DNA of 64,000 bases. Origin: Setaria digitata. Taxonomy: Eukaryota > Nematoda > Chromadorea > Rhabditida > Setariidae. Below the pieces are notes generated by a model. The model saw only the letters and a program-made list of their open reading frames with translations, did not search any database and was not told the DNA's origin. Numbering within the stretch: the first letter of the stretch is position 1; each line of letters opens with the position of its first letter. This document shows, piece by piece, positions 51,001-59,202 of this stretch. The stretch spans positions 62,001 to 126,000 of the forward strand of contig RCAB01000151.1 of the NCBI GenBank assembly GCA_003640385.1. The letters are read 5' to 3'. The translations under genes were made by a program, and so were the position numbers.

Positions 51001-52557
51001 TGGCTAATATTTACATTTCTTTAATGTTTGCATGCTTAATTAATATTTTATGTTGCTTTTATTGAGACGGTTGTGCGAGACTGAAAGGAAAGTTTTAGTT
51101 TAGTCAAATTTCAAATTGCGCCAAATTTTTGATTCATTGCATACATCAGCAACTAAAAACCGTTTTGTAAAATATTCCAATCAGAGAGATGAAGTAAAAG
51201 AAGTTTCTTTTTAAATTGCATGTTTATGCCACCACTTTCTTTTAATTACTTTTTTTTTAATTTAAATATCATAATGTATTTGCCTACATTTACAGTATCC
51301 TTCAATGAGCGAAAAGTATCCAGCACTGGCGACACCACGTATGGTTGCCGCGATTGATCCACGATACAATAATTCGGTGCAAATGTTGCTGGCACGACAA
51401 CGATCAAACTCAAATGGTTCCATCTTCTACTACAATTGCATTTTTCTAGAAAATTAAATTTTCCCAAAATTTCCATCCTTTAATTGTTTCATTTAAAATT
51501 TCATTACTGATATTTTAACAGTACTGATTGAATGAATCATGTTAGTTCATTCAGTTGGACCAAGAAATTTAGACCGTTTTTGTTGTTGTTGTTGTCGTAA
51601 GTAAGTAAAATGCGCGAAAGGACTGTTCAAGAAGATATGAACTGAGATGTTATCATCCATTAATTAATAAGTTTATTCAGTTTCCTATAACTGATATGAG
51701 ATGAGATGGGAAATGAACAATTCGTACTTAATGATCTGTTTACAGCAATTTATTACTTAATGATTTTCACAATTACACTTTATTTTATTATTTTTTAAAT
51801 GGAGAAAAGAAATTAGCACTCACTGTTTTGTAATCAATGCAACATAGTCTCATGCAAATCTTCAGCTTCCTTTTCACATTTCGCTAAATTAGATGGATAT
51901 TTCTTCTTCCCAACACTGAACTTTCGCTACCAATCGGTTACTAGAGAGTGAAATTAGTGTTTAATGTTAAAATATGTTTGAAATTTTAAAGTACATGAAT
52001 AAAGAAGAATGAAATACTTCAGTTTCAACTTTAAACAACAAAAAACTCAAACTACTTTACTTCATAGAGATATTTATGCATTATTAATTAGCCATAATTT
52101 AATGCTCATGATGTTTACCTGTTTTTTTTTTTCAGCATTATACGATTATGCAACAATTAGCTACGATGATCTGTGTGCCTCAGCATCCGACTACTATCAT
52201 CATTCACAGCAGAATCAATGTTATTTCAATTATGTGACACCGGTGACATTTGTACCCACTCCCAGCATAACTTCTATTACTAGGCCTGAATTGGGTACGC
52301 TTCATTTCAGGCCACCTCCTAACTTTCCACCACCACCACCACCACCACAACCTGCCTCAGCTTCACTCCTGGTTGCTCGTCACTCATCAACACCAACTTC
52401 TTCCGCTATCACTACTAGACTGTCTGACGATTCGGCTTATAGTGATAGTTCCGCATCAACCTTACAATGTCATGGTGAGGTGATAACAAATAGGTCGGGA
52501 ATGTTGCTGCGTATGGATTTATCCAAGAATCCACCAGTTTTCGTGCAAGGCCTGTAA
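26951..52557 (+). CDS. lat-1: Latrophilin (adhesion GPCR), complete spliced gene
   Basis: This is an adhesion G-protein-coupled receptor of the latrophilin family at the plasma membrane. Spliced coding sequence: 26951-27038, 35366-35552, 42938-43059 (or 41835-41944), 43707-43812, 43923-44138, 44305-44479, 44593-44776, 45227-45358, 45626-45837, 46246-46410, 46654-46860, 47160-47313, 47552-47789, 48100-48268, 48546-48713, 49309-49473, 51296-51416, 52136-52557. All junction phases agree and the total is divisible by three. Domain order: signal peptide (about 1-18), RBL lectin (30-133), Thr-rich linker, HormR (170-233), GAIN with GPS (about 245-529, predicted cut Leu516/Thr517), seven transmembrane helices (about 535-775), cytoplasmic tail with poly-Pro. 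Length 1,076 aa, or 1,051 with the shorter exon 16; C. elegans LAT-1 is about 1,014. The tail blocks YDYATI and SDDSAYSD favour lat-1 over lat-2. In C. elegans LAT-1 acts in tissue polarity, spindle orientation and pharyngeal function, and latrophilins have been implicated in emodepside action. The first two introns exceed 7 kb. Confidence 0.95.
28824..29077. repeat. ~125-bp duplication around N at 28953
   Basis: The stretch before the N (28824-28952) and after it (28954-29077) are near-identical. They differ mainly in the length of a poly-T run and one base in TTCAAAAGTTT versus TTCAAAATTTT. Two copies meeting at an N suggests overlapping contig ends or two alleles placed end to end. Confidence 0.85.
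29165..29218. repeat. 27-bp tandem duplication
   Basis: TATAGTTTGTTATTAAGTTT occurs at 29165 and again at 29192, with a short TTATTTAT-like spacer completing a 27-bp period. It lies in lat-1 intron 1. Confidence 0.8.
33966..34822. other. Coding-like islands inside lat-1 intron 1
   Basis: Three blocks resemble exons. Minus strand, 34822-34620: a hydrophobic segment (VYMLLIIPFIYILLSG) followed by a polar tail (KQSPSYNGKHNELPQTH). Minus strand, 34588 to about 34467: it begins after a strong TTTTCAG acceptor and reads SLLFTEQKLVLVERSVGYHL then KEWNTLKPEG. Minus strand, 34063-33966: after CCTTCAG, YCMSYRDLGYLDVFREQLL, ending at a GTAAAT donor. The plus strand is also partly open: 34423-34582 ends at a GTAAGA donor, and 33971 onward follows TTTACTTTTCAG and reads EVLRGIEDCITKQLFSEYIE to a stop. 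No family is recognised and the strand is ambiguous. A nested antisense gene is possible but unproven. Confidence 0.25.
35366..35552 (+). CDS. lat-1: lat-1 exon 2: N-terminal half of RBL lectin domain
   Basis: It encodes DGPFQKIFCEGEQANLECP through NYGRF and CNPSHRTDLSTTCQN to LAILKL. The spaced cysteines and the I-x-x-NYGR motif are hallmarks of the galactose/rhamnose-binding lectin (SUEL/RBL) domain of latrophilins. The exon ends in phase 2 (TTA AG|GTTAGT) and can pair with either of two downstream exons that supply the second half of the domain. Confidence 0.95.
36917..36960. repeat. Imperfect hairpin (12 + 6 bp stem)
   Basis: GAAACTTCTTCA pairs perfectly with TGAAGAAGTTTC. After a small asymmetric bulge, CATTAA pairs with TTAATG across a 3-base loop. 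At 44 nt it is shorter than normal microRNA precursors. It lies in lat-1 intron 2 in a slightly GC-richer patch (36.88-37.06 kb). Function unknown. Confidence 0.75.
38395..38419. repeat. (TA)n microsatellite
   Basis: About twelve uninterrupted TA units in lat-1 intron 2. Confidence 0.9.
39372..39638. repeat. 133-bp perfect duplication around N at 39505
   Basis: Positions 39372-39504 and 39506-39638 are identical, including an A-run of 20 bases in both. Equal homopolymer length in both copies argues for one sequence represented twice at an unresolved contig join, rather than an old duplication. Confidence 0.9.
40927..40944. repeat. Poly-G tract (18 G)
   Basis: An uninterrupted run of 18 G lies in lat-1 intron 2, 890 bp upstream of the alternative lectin exon. 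It is on the coding strand, so it would be present in the pre-mRNA and could form G-quadruplex structure there. Any effect on splicing is speculation. Confidence 0.9.
41835..41944 (+). CDS. lat-1: lat-1 exon 3a: alternative C-terminal half of RBL domain
   Basis: After acceptor GGTTTAG the frame entered from exon 2 (phase 2) reads SCDDKQQCLFDVETSRFGLD, then SCPGEPKYLEIVYSCME. It ends in phase 1 at GAA G|GTACTG. This reproduces the second half of a latrophilin RBL domain: CxxxxxC, then a xSCPGxxKYLEI core, then a final YxC. Exon 3b at 42938 encodes the same piece with different residues (CNGHTQC, DPCPDTEKYLDV, FEC). Both exons have the same entry and exit phases, but 3a followed by 3b would shift the frame, so they should be mutually exclusive. 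It cannot be excluded that 3a is an unused relic, but it has no stop or missing cysteine. Confidence 0.85.
42938..43059 (+). CDS. lat-1: lat-1 exon 3b: C-terminal half of RBL domain
   Basis: It follows TTTTTTTGTGCAG and reads (R)CNGHTQCNISVNNGQLG, DPCPDTEKYLDVEFEC, ELPKCN. The DPCPxTxKYLxV core is closest to the canonical latrophilin form. I place the donor at AACA|GTAACT (43060), which keeps the last Cys. A donor six bases earlier (AAAT|GTAACA) also keeps phase 1 but would drop it. Confidence 0.92.
43707..43812 (+). CDS. lat-1: lat-1 exon 4: Thr-rich linker
   Basis: It encodes TTTTSTSSTTFTTA followed by a Val/Thr-rich stretch. This is the mucin-like, probably O-glycosylated stalk between the lectin and HormR domains. 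C. elegans LAT-1 has a poly-Thr linker at the same position. It enters with two bases (phase 1 acceptor TTTGCAG) and ends in phase 2 at AC|GTAAGT. Confidence 0.9.
43923..44138 (+). CDS. lat-1: lat-1 exon 5: HormR domain
   Basis: It encodes the hormone-receptor-like domain: FCDTVTKRDIDWPKTECG, ARMSCPIGSTGYAEWICEPD, GLWESDGPDLSRC. The cysteine spacing and the W...G.W...PD.S.C pattern are typical. It starts after TTTAAAG and ends in phase 2 before GTAAGA. The minus-strand frame over it is a shadow. Confidence 0.95.
44305..44479 (+). CDS. lat-1: lat-1 exon 6: start of GAIN domain
   Basis: It encodes helical GAIN subdomain A, with DQLEFLREIQQRTRREPLIG followed by GDLSTLSRAIKLL. C. elegans LAT-1 has a closely similar EFLR...TRRP..GGDL segment. 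I end the exon in phase 0 at AAATTT|GTTGAA; a donor two codons later (GAA|GTGCTA) is equally in phase. Confidence 0.88.
44593..44776 (+). CDS. lat-1: lat-1 exon 7: GAIN domain
   Basis: It starts after ATTCTAG in phase 0 with LVVESINNMAKESQSSAWKD. The motif aligns with the xMVETVNNLLxxxxxxAWxDL helix of mammalian latrophilins. It ends in phase 1 (ATT G|GTATGG). Confidence 0.9.
45227..45358 (+). CDS. lat-1: lat-1 exon 8: GAIN domain beta-strands
   Basis: It starts after ACTTTCAG and reads (D)VELEISAVRVHDYVAFPST through NIPREALTLRSNTI. The 'v.lev....FP......i.iP...L' pattern is typical of GAIN subdomain B. Ends in phase 1 before GTTTGT. Confidence 0.9.
45626..45837 (+). CDS. lat-1: lat-1 exon 9: GAIN domain
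   Basis: It starts after ATTGAAAG and encodes GEVLDEAKILYVAYSSMAKY, VASKIVSVSVINRDGKIQNI and LREPVIITFST. These are the 'vxxVaxxxxxLxxPVxitF' strands immediately upstream of the GPS. Ends in phase 0 at GAG|GTAGAA. Confidence 0.92.
46246..46410 (+). CDS. lat-1: lat-1 exon 10: GPS autoproteolysis motif
   Basis: It carries the full GPS: CVWWNRTRLQWSSYGC, then CHCNHLTYFAVLMD. All four cysteines (about 484, 499, 511, 513) and both Trp positions are present, and HL|T predicts cleavage between Leu516 and Thr517. The tethered agonist would begin TYFAVLMD. Phase 0 at both ends (TTAG|GATGGA ... CAG|GTAAAT). Confidence 0.97.
46654..46860 (+). CDS. lat-1: lat-1 exon 11: TM1 and TM2
   Basis: The two hydrophobic helices are ITYAGCTLSIICLLISLLAF (TM1) and KNLCFSLLISEIIFLGGI (TM2), separated by DRIFIHKNL, the class B2 intracellular loop 1 signature. 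Phase 0 at both ends; acceptor TTTTGCAG. Confidence 0.95.
47160..47313 (+). CDS. lat-1: lat-1 exon 12: TM3 and start of TM4
   Basis: It encodes LCCSIIAGILHYFFLAAFSW then MLLEGFELYYMLVEVF. The SWMLLEG string is a class B2 receptor hallmark in TM3, and the cysteine at its start is positioned for the TM3-ECL2 disulfide. It then starts TM4 (YILLFGYG). Ends in phase 1 at GTAAGC. Confidence 0.95.
47552..47789 (+). CDS. lat-1: lat-1 exon 13: TM4, ECL2, TM5
   Basis: It encodes FPLIVVAVSIWF (TM4), YGTDQYCWL (ECL2 with the conserved Cys-Trp) and FILAFVGPVAVILLCNVVFL (TM5), then intracellular loop 3. The open frame upstream to 47437 is intronic, because the TTTAG acceptor at 47551 gives the correct phase-1 junction. 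Ends in phase 2 at GTATGG. Confidence 0.95.
48100..48268 (+). CDS. lat-1: lat-1 exon 14: TM6 and TM7
   Basis: It encodes NWLKGSVALIALLGLTWTFG (TM6) and IMAYAFTVMNSLQGLFIFLF (TM7), both canonical class B2 strings. It ends in phase 0 at CGA|GTTCGT, which joins FHVAFNDR to LRKDYRKW, as expected for the start of the latrophilin tail. Confidence 0.93.
48546..48713 (+). CDS. lat-1: lat-1 exon 15: proximal cytoplasmic tail
   Basis: After TTTTTCAG it reads LRKDYRKWVRHSSWAPNC and then a Ser/Thr-rich stretch ending SSSSSTASELL. Basic residues next to the membrane and the following Ser-rich region match latrophilin tails. Phase 0 to GTAAGT. Confidence 0.9.
49309..49473 (+). CDS. lat-1: lat-1 exon 16: cytoplasmic tail, start uncertain
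   Basis: The frame is open from the strong acceptor TTTTTGCTACAG (exon from 49309). A weaker in-phase acceptor CATTTGAAG would start it at 49384 with RFTKNIGGKSDEYSPLLASQ. The extra 25 codons include a hydrophobic run (YMLIICFII), odd in a cytoplasmic tail. The end at TAT|GTAAGA (49474) is required by phase: the alternative GAG|GTTCGT would put exon 17 in a frame with a stop. Confidence 0.75.
51296..51416 (+). CDS. lat-1: lat-1 exon 17: cytoplasmic tail
   Basis: After TTTACAG it reads YPSMSEKYPALATPRMVAAI and DPRYNNSVQMLLARQRSNSN, ending in phase 1 at AAT G|GTTCCA. Only the phase-0 entry is stop-free. The overlapping minus-strand frame is a shadow. Confidence 0.85.
52136..52557 (+). CDS. lat-1: lat-1 exon 18: distal tail and stop
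   Basis: After a long T-run and TTCAG it encodes ALYDYATISYDDL, a His/Gln-rich stretch, RPPPNFPPPPPPPQP, then RLSDDSAYSDSSAS and LLRMDLSKNPPVFVQGL, ending in TAA. YDYAT, RPPP.F.PPPPP, SDDSAYSD and the LRxDLxK block recur in the same order in the C. elegans LAT-1 tail. The C-terminus VQGL is not a classical class I PDZ ligand, unlike mammalian latrophilins (VTSL). Confidence 0.95.
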
Positions 52558-53560
52558 TTTATGGAGTTAGAGCTAATTAGGCTAATGGACAGCTTTTTTT
52601 TTTTTTTTGTTAGTAGTATGGCATTTTCTAATTGAATGTGAATTTCCATAGAAATTTAATACTTTTTAGAATGCATAACATGCAGTAGTACGTATAATGA
52701 GCAGCTCCACCAATTATTTGCCTTTAATAAGTGACATTTTCGGTAAACATTGTCGGGTCTGGATATTTTCTTTCTTCGATTTTTTTTTTTTTTTGTTAAA
52801 TTTGAACAGGTGTACCAAAAGTTTCTACCATAAAAACTGTTTCTAACTAACAGACATAATGCTGAGAACAAAATGAAAAAAAAAAAAAAACCAGTTTATT
52901 TCAGCTTGAAAAATATTACTAGTTAATTGAGTATAACTTTTCAGCATTGTGCTTTCTTTTAAAATACAAAATAATTAAGATTAGAGTTTGGAAATAACAA
53001 ATTTTTACTAAAATAATATTAATATTTCCAATCTAGTTTTGTTTCGACAGCTAGTAAACAAGGACTAATGGATAAATTTGATGATAATTGTGCCATAAAG
53101 AGTATTTTTCAAGATATTATTTTGTTATTGTATCTACGATAAAATTAGATGATGCTGCCGCATTGGATCATTTATGAAATTATTTGATGTTACTTTTCAG
53201 AGTTTTTAAAAGTTACTGTCATTTAGTGTTAATAATCAATTAGTTTTGCATATTTACGGGAGTGTCATAGTGTATATAAGTAAAATTTCCGTTGAAATAT
53301 TCCATATAAAATGATGAAAGAGAAATGTCCACTTGTAGTAGTGTTAATTTCCTATCACTTCCCTATAATGTGATTAATTGCATTTGTTTACTTGAAAATC
53401 ATTATCATATTCGTTGCATTTAATTATAAACATTGATCCCTGTATAGTTTGTTTGTCGTATATAAATTATATATATATATATAATTTCCACATATATGTA
53501 CAATTTCCACCTGTGCAATAATTAGAGAAGCTTGAAAATCAATAAATTTTAAAAGTCGAG
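52558..53560 (+). other. lat-1: Probable lat-1 3' UTR and downstream DNA
   Basis: AT-rich sequence without open frames of interest. The first canonical AATAAA after the stop is at 53541-53546, which would imply a UTR of about 1 kb. Nematodes often use variant signals, so an earlier end is possible. It includes the first copy of a 49-bp repeated element (52894-52942). Confidence 0.45.
52894..52942 (+). repeat. 49-bp dispersed repeat, copy A
   Basis: It begins GTTTATTTCAGCTTGAAAAA and matches 53792-53840 at 46 of 49 positions. A run of A precedes both copies. Confidence 0.85.
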
Positions 53561-53749
53561 ATTTTTGTACAATGCTGTCGATGTTAAGCTTATATTATTG
53601 TCAAATGTGAAACGTAATGGAGATGGTACTAACGGATTCCCATGCATTGATGCTGAGTAGATTAAATGAATTGTTTCTCGATAAAAAAAAAAAAAAAAAA
53701 AAAAAAGGTAAAATTCATTTCATAGGTTATTCACATCCTCTTTGTGTTA

Positions 53750-53850
53750 TTAACCGATCAGTGATATCACAAAATTAAAAAAAAAAGATCGGTTTATTTC
53801 AGCTTGGAAAATATTACGAGTTAATTGAGCATAACTTTTCGATCGGTTAA
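53750..53850 (+). repeat. 49-bp repeat copy B inside a 10-bp inverted repeat
   Basis: Copy B (53792-53840) is flanked by TTAACCGATC at 53750-53759 and its exact reverse complement GATCGGTTAA at 53841-53850. A further GATCGGTTTA lies just before the copy. The unit of about 100 bp with short terminal inverted repeats resembles a very small non-autonomous element, but copy A lacks those termini and no target-site duplication is obvious. Confidence 0.7.
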
Positions 53851-55751
53851 TATGTAATTAGTCACAAGAAATTCGATGAGAAATTAAGCCTAAAATAAAA
53901 ATAAGAAAATTAGCCAAAAGTCAATGCTTCAAGTAGAATTGATCTATACTTTAAGCAGAAATAGTAATGAACTATACTGAGGTAATTATTAGGTGATCAT
54001 TCTAACTGATTAGGGAAGGCAAATATTTTTGAGTGAAATTTTTCAATCGTATGAAAAGAAAGGATTATAAATTGAATAACATGTTAAATTGAAATTCAGA
54101 TAAGTTTAAGTTTGTAAGAATTTTGATTCTTCTAATCCCGGTCATTCTTCATCAAATTTAACATCTCAGCTCAATAAATCAAGGTGATCATTAGTACTGG
54201 AATAACCAGAATATTAACTCACAATATTGCAAATGGGAAGCACAGAAATTGAATTTGAACAAGAGTAATAAGACCAACCCTTTGCCTCCATAAATGTGAT
54301 AGTTGTTGTGCTCAGATTCTTCAAAAAGAGTAATCTCTAAGTGAAAAAGAACCCAGTAGATAAAGGTTGATTATCCGAAAAATTAAGTTAGTGCTAGAGA
54401 AACACCATATTTAAATTATAAATTACAATATTTGATAGAAGCACAACGAGCAATGAAATAAATTAAAATAATAAATGATTTCTGATTAAGGTGAAAATCA
54501 AAGCACAAAAGAGAACTGACAAAAGGCAATTGAAAAAGAAAATCATTTAATTTATTTGTCTGTATGATGTGGTACTCAGCTCAAGCTTTTCCAGGCTTGT
54601 AGAAAAGCTTCAGATGGTTTAAGTGTTAAAAGGAAAAATATGTTACTAATTACTAGTTTTCTACGAAAGAATTAGCAATTAAGGTCACTTGTCGAAGTTT
54701 GCTCGTTGGAAGGTCACATCGGTTTAATAATTAGATTGAAATAGAAAAATAAACAGTAAATAATGATGTCCTGTTTCCGCAGCAATTAAATATTAGCTCA
54801 TTTAAGAATGAATAGTAAGAATTAATTAGAAAAGAGATGAGCTTATCGGGAAAAGAAATGACGAAAGATGGTTTTTTTTTTTTAAACTTTGCAAATTTAA
54901 AGTCTAATTAATGAAATGAATAATGATATGAGATATGACTTATAATTAGCAAAAAAGATGAGAGAGAAGAGAATGCAAAAGAATAAAAAAGTTTAACAAA
55001 GAAAGTAAAAAACAAAAACCAATAATTTCAGATTAGTTAAATTCGAAATTCAATTCAAGTAATTTTAACAGTACAATAATTTTTGAGTGTTTTGGTCAGA
55101 GTTGTTCCAAATTCGTTGAAAAACTTGGTCGCTTAATTAATTAGCACAATCAACGTGCACTGATCATTCTAGTAGTGAAATGAAAGTGCAAAAATTGTTT
55201 TTAAATGTAATGAGAAAAGGATGATATTATAAATTCTTGCCATATGATCACTACTTTTTTTTTTTTTTCGAACTATACTTGGTAAAATAAAATTTAATTA
55301 TCATTTTAATAATTTTTCTCAAGTTTTTTTTCTTTTTTTTTTAATTAAGCTACTGACTTTAGCTTATGGCGCATTTACAGATAGCAGTTGAAGAGTTTAT
55401 TGGCTAATTTGTTGTATTATTGTTTGATTTCTCATATTTTTTGAAGTTGTTCACTATGGAAAGATTCCAATTTTCCAAATTTCAAAAATTTTGTTCGTTT
55501 GTGATTTTATTTTAGTTAACAGGTTAGTTTTTATAATGGATTTTTTTTAAAATAAATATAAAGTTTATTTTTTTCATAGTATTTGTTTGCCATCAAATTA
55601 GGAACACTTTTTCGTTGCATATTTTGTACAGCTGATCATGACACTAGTTTATTTACTTATTTACTTGCTTGATTCTTTTTTTTTTCTCTTTTTTTTTGTT
55701 TTCAGCATCAAAATGAATAAAAGAAATTCATTCATATTATTGCTTATACAA

Positions 55752-55893
55752 GTTCGTAGTGTTTTCTTTTTTTTTTTTGGTTTAATTTTGTTCATTGTTC
55801 ATTCTTTTGCATCATTTTTTAAANGTTCGTAGTGTTTTCTTTTTTTTTGGTTTAATTTTGTTCATGGTTCATTCTTTTGCATCATTTTTTAAA
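55752..55893. repeat. ~70-bp duplication around N at 55824
   Basis: Sequence before the N (55752-55823) is repeated after it (55825-55893), with a shorter T-run and one substitution (TTCATTGTTC versus TTCATGGTTC). It has the same signature as the other N-joined duplications and is probably an assembly join of two reads or alleles. Confidence 0.85.
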
Positions 55894-58800
55894 ACTGCCA
55901 CTGTATATCACTCATTTACTTTTTTATCATTAAACAGCACTTATCGTCCTTATCGTGTGCTACAAATTTGTTTTTGATTGCAGAAGTTCTTCTCAGATTA
56001 CTGAAATGAAAGTTCGTAATTTCTTGAAGCTGAAAAAATATTCCTTTTAACGTGTTATTTACCAATGTAGCGATTTGCGTTGTAAAAATTTTTTTTAATC
56101 ACTTTAATAATTACTGATAATAATACTGCGAATGATTGAAAATAACGACATATGCCATGATACCAAGCAATTCACGTCATTCTTTGCTACCTGGCTCATT
56201 TATTAAGCCTAGCTTCTTTCTCCTCATTCTATTATAACTAATACTATTTGGAAATAATTAATTTATATGCGTAATCAATAGTTACCATACAATTAGCAAT
56301 TTGCATTAGAAGTAATTCTTATCAGTAAATTAAGCCAGCCTCAATGGTAGAATGGAATGATAAAAATTCATTAGTCTTCTTCAATACTCAATATGAAAAA
56401 GCATATTTTTGATCCATTATTAGTTGATATATCCGAAAGATCGAGACATTTATGTAGAATAGCAAAATTCTTTTACGGAACTATGGATGACAGTGATGAA
56501 CTGGTTACTTGTTGCTTCATTCATACGAATAAAACCAGTGAACAGTAAATTAAATAGTAACTGTTATTATCAGTAAACGTAAACCTCTAATCTATTCTCA
56601 CATCTTCTCATTGTTCGTTAATTGCCAACTTGTTCATGTTTTATCCCACAGCAGGCAAGGCTTTCATCAATTAATTATCTAAATTAATTGTTTTTACAAA
56701 AATTGTCGGCCAGAAAAGGAAATTAACACAATTGAGCTGCAAAATATGACAAAGTGCGTGAAACGGTTGCCCTGTAAACGATGATTGAGAATTTGGTTGG
56801 CAACAATGATAGTGGTGTGCGAGAGAGAAGTGGATTTCCTGTTCCGGTTATGACATTCCGGACTCTGCATAGGAAGTCCGCTGTGGTTTGCATTTCCGAC
56901 CATTTCGTCTCGAACATTTTTATCTTAACCAATGCAACTTGTTCATCAAAGATATCTTGCATATATGCTGGATTTTAAACAGTTATCATTTCTCACCTCT
57001 AATTAATACCCTTTAAAGTAGTTCGAAATTCCCAATGCAAAATGAACCAATGCATTATGAGAAAGCAGATTTCACATAATCAATTTTAAATTTCTCTATC
57101 AAAAATATACTGATTTCTATGAACTTTCACTGAAGCAGATAGATGCTTGAACTTATACAATATTGAAGGGTAGATTTAAATTTATGCGTGGTATTCCTAT
57201 GAATTATGGAAGTTGTTTGTTTATTCCCTCCATACGATTATAACATTCGTCCTGTCATTTGTCGTCTCTTTATCCTTCTAAAAACTTACTTCCCTTCTCG
57301 TTTAATATTTTAAGGTCTACTTTTAATTTGTAATATTTAATCCCATCCTTCTTGCTATAAACGATTAGTAAGTAAATTTCCATTGCTTTACAAATTTTGC
57401 TTTAATAAATATGTCTCGTTCCTAAAGGTGCTAAATAAAATGTTGTTGAGAGGCAAGATCACATGTAAAGCGTAAATGAAAACAGAATTACGATTATCCA
57501 CCGTTTTTGCTGGGATGGTTTACTTCCTGGTAAAAACAGCATCTTTTTGTTGCTTTCGTATCTTTTCTGTGGATTTATTTTTTAGCTGCTAGAAGAATTC
57601 TCCAGGTTAAAATTCAAAAAAAGAAGTCGTCTTTTCAAAGATTTACTCTTTAAAGACTTGGAAGGACCTTTTGCAAGTTGACTTCATGAATACTGTTAAT
57701 GATAAATTGATTTAACTCTTGCTGTTTTCTTTCCTGTCAGCAGACTAGAATGTACGGCTGTGAATTTCATAGAATCGTGAAAGATGAGCGGTTGCAAAAA
57801 GACGTTAAGAAAATCAAAAGCTAAGAGGAAAAGAGTGAACAAGACATTCAGTTGTACCTTGACATAATATTATCCTTAGGCTATTGAATCTTTAGATTTT
57901 TAATTTTATTTTGGTACATTGTTTCTTTTGTTTTTAAATATTAATGGTCGAGTTTTGGCTAACAGTTTTTTGATACACAAATTGGCACTCTATTTCTAGT
58001 ATTTGTTGATCAAATATTGCTGAATTGGGAGAGAATTTACAGCTGTTCTCGAGGCTGCAAGAGTTTTACGTAAATAAGTGAGCAGCAAAGTAAAGAAACG
58101 TATTGATTTGGCTACTGCCATGAGCAAGTTGGCAGTTATTCTGTTTACAGCTATAAAAGGATGAAAGAGACGAGAGATGATGCGATGCACTTTATTTAAA
58201 AGTTCTCTTCATCCTAATGTTAGTTAAAATCGTTCAGTTTTTTTTTTTTTTTTTTTTTTTTGTCTTCAGCTTGTCATTTTCAAGAAATAATGTAAAACAA
58301 GGTATGTATATTCGATCCATTTTTGAGGATATTAATGATAAGCTGAAATGCACTTATGTTATCAGTGAAATAAAAAGTTGTCGTCATTAAGCAAAGTGTT
58401 TTAAAAGATTTCAAATAGTTTGTTGCTCGAGAAAGTTGGTTTAATTTGAGCTTGGTCGAATCGTGATTTTAATGATGAAATAATTTCCTTACTCTTTCTT
58501 CCTGTGAATGTTGTTAATATGATTCTATGAATTCTGGAGAAAAAACTTCTGTTTTTGGAGGGATTTTTGTAAAAAAAAAAAAGAAAAACTTTCCTGCATT
58601 TTTATTAATTAGATCTTCTCTCTCGGCAAGTCTCTATATAATTACAATTATCAGTTACTCTTTTTGCCTATTTAACATTTCGATTCCTCTGCTGTTTGCA
58701 GATTAACTTCTGTTTGTCCAGTAAAATTTTCTTATCTTTTATTCTTCAAAATCTTCAAACTTTTGTGCAGTAGTTCGATTTGCTTCTCTAAATAAAAATT

Positions 58801-58994
58801 ACATAGATAATAATACATTTGAGTATTCCAAAATAAACAACAAATACTGAATTGATTTTTCAGGAGCATGTTTCTAGTGGCAGGTAATTCATAGTTTCTG
58901 ATAAGTGGCGAATCACAGGACCGAATGCTAAGTATGGATATCATTATTCCGATGATTTCTGAAACACTAATTGATGCATTAACAACTGCTGAAA

Positions 58995-59202
58995 ATGACT
59001 GAAGAACGAATAAAACAAGCAGTAAAACAACCGGAACTGTTCCATCGTACAGTTTCATCGTCAGAATTAAATGCCATGCATACTACTGCAGCTGCTATTA
59101 CAACTACGGATTGTATAAATTTGATGGATTTACGGGGAAGTGGTATTTTAGATAACAGGATATCTGCAGAGGAAAATGAAGGACATTTGGACGAAAGATT
59201 CG
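58995..59202 (+). CDS. TBC gene exon 1
   Basis: It opens MTEERIKQAVKQPELFHRTV, continues through a Thr/Ala-rich stretch (TTAAAITTTDC) and ends HLDERF in phase 1 at TTC G|GTATGC. I recognise no domain. Its codon use and charge pattern look coding, and its phase matches the exon 3.75 kb downstream. Confidence 0.75.

Larger units (their letters stand above)
53561..58994. other. Intergenic region between lat-1 and the TBC gene
   Basis: Mostly featureless AT-rich DNA with long A and T runs. Weak candidates only: a stretch at 56723-56978 open on both strands, and a strong acceptor at about 57727-57742 followed by short non-low-complexity frames to about 57870. A TTTGCAG at 58695-58701 lies 300 bp before the next gene's ATG and could be its trans- or cis-splice acceptor. 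Confidence 0.5.
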
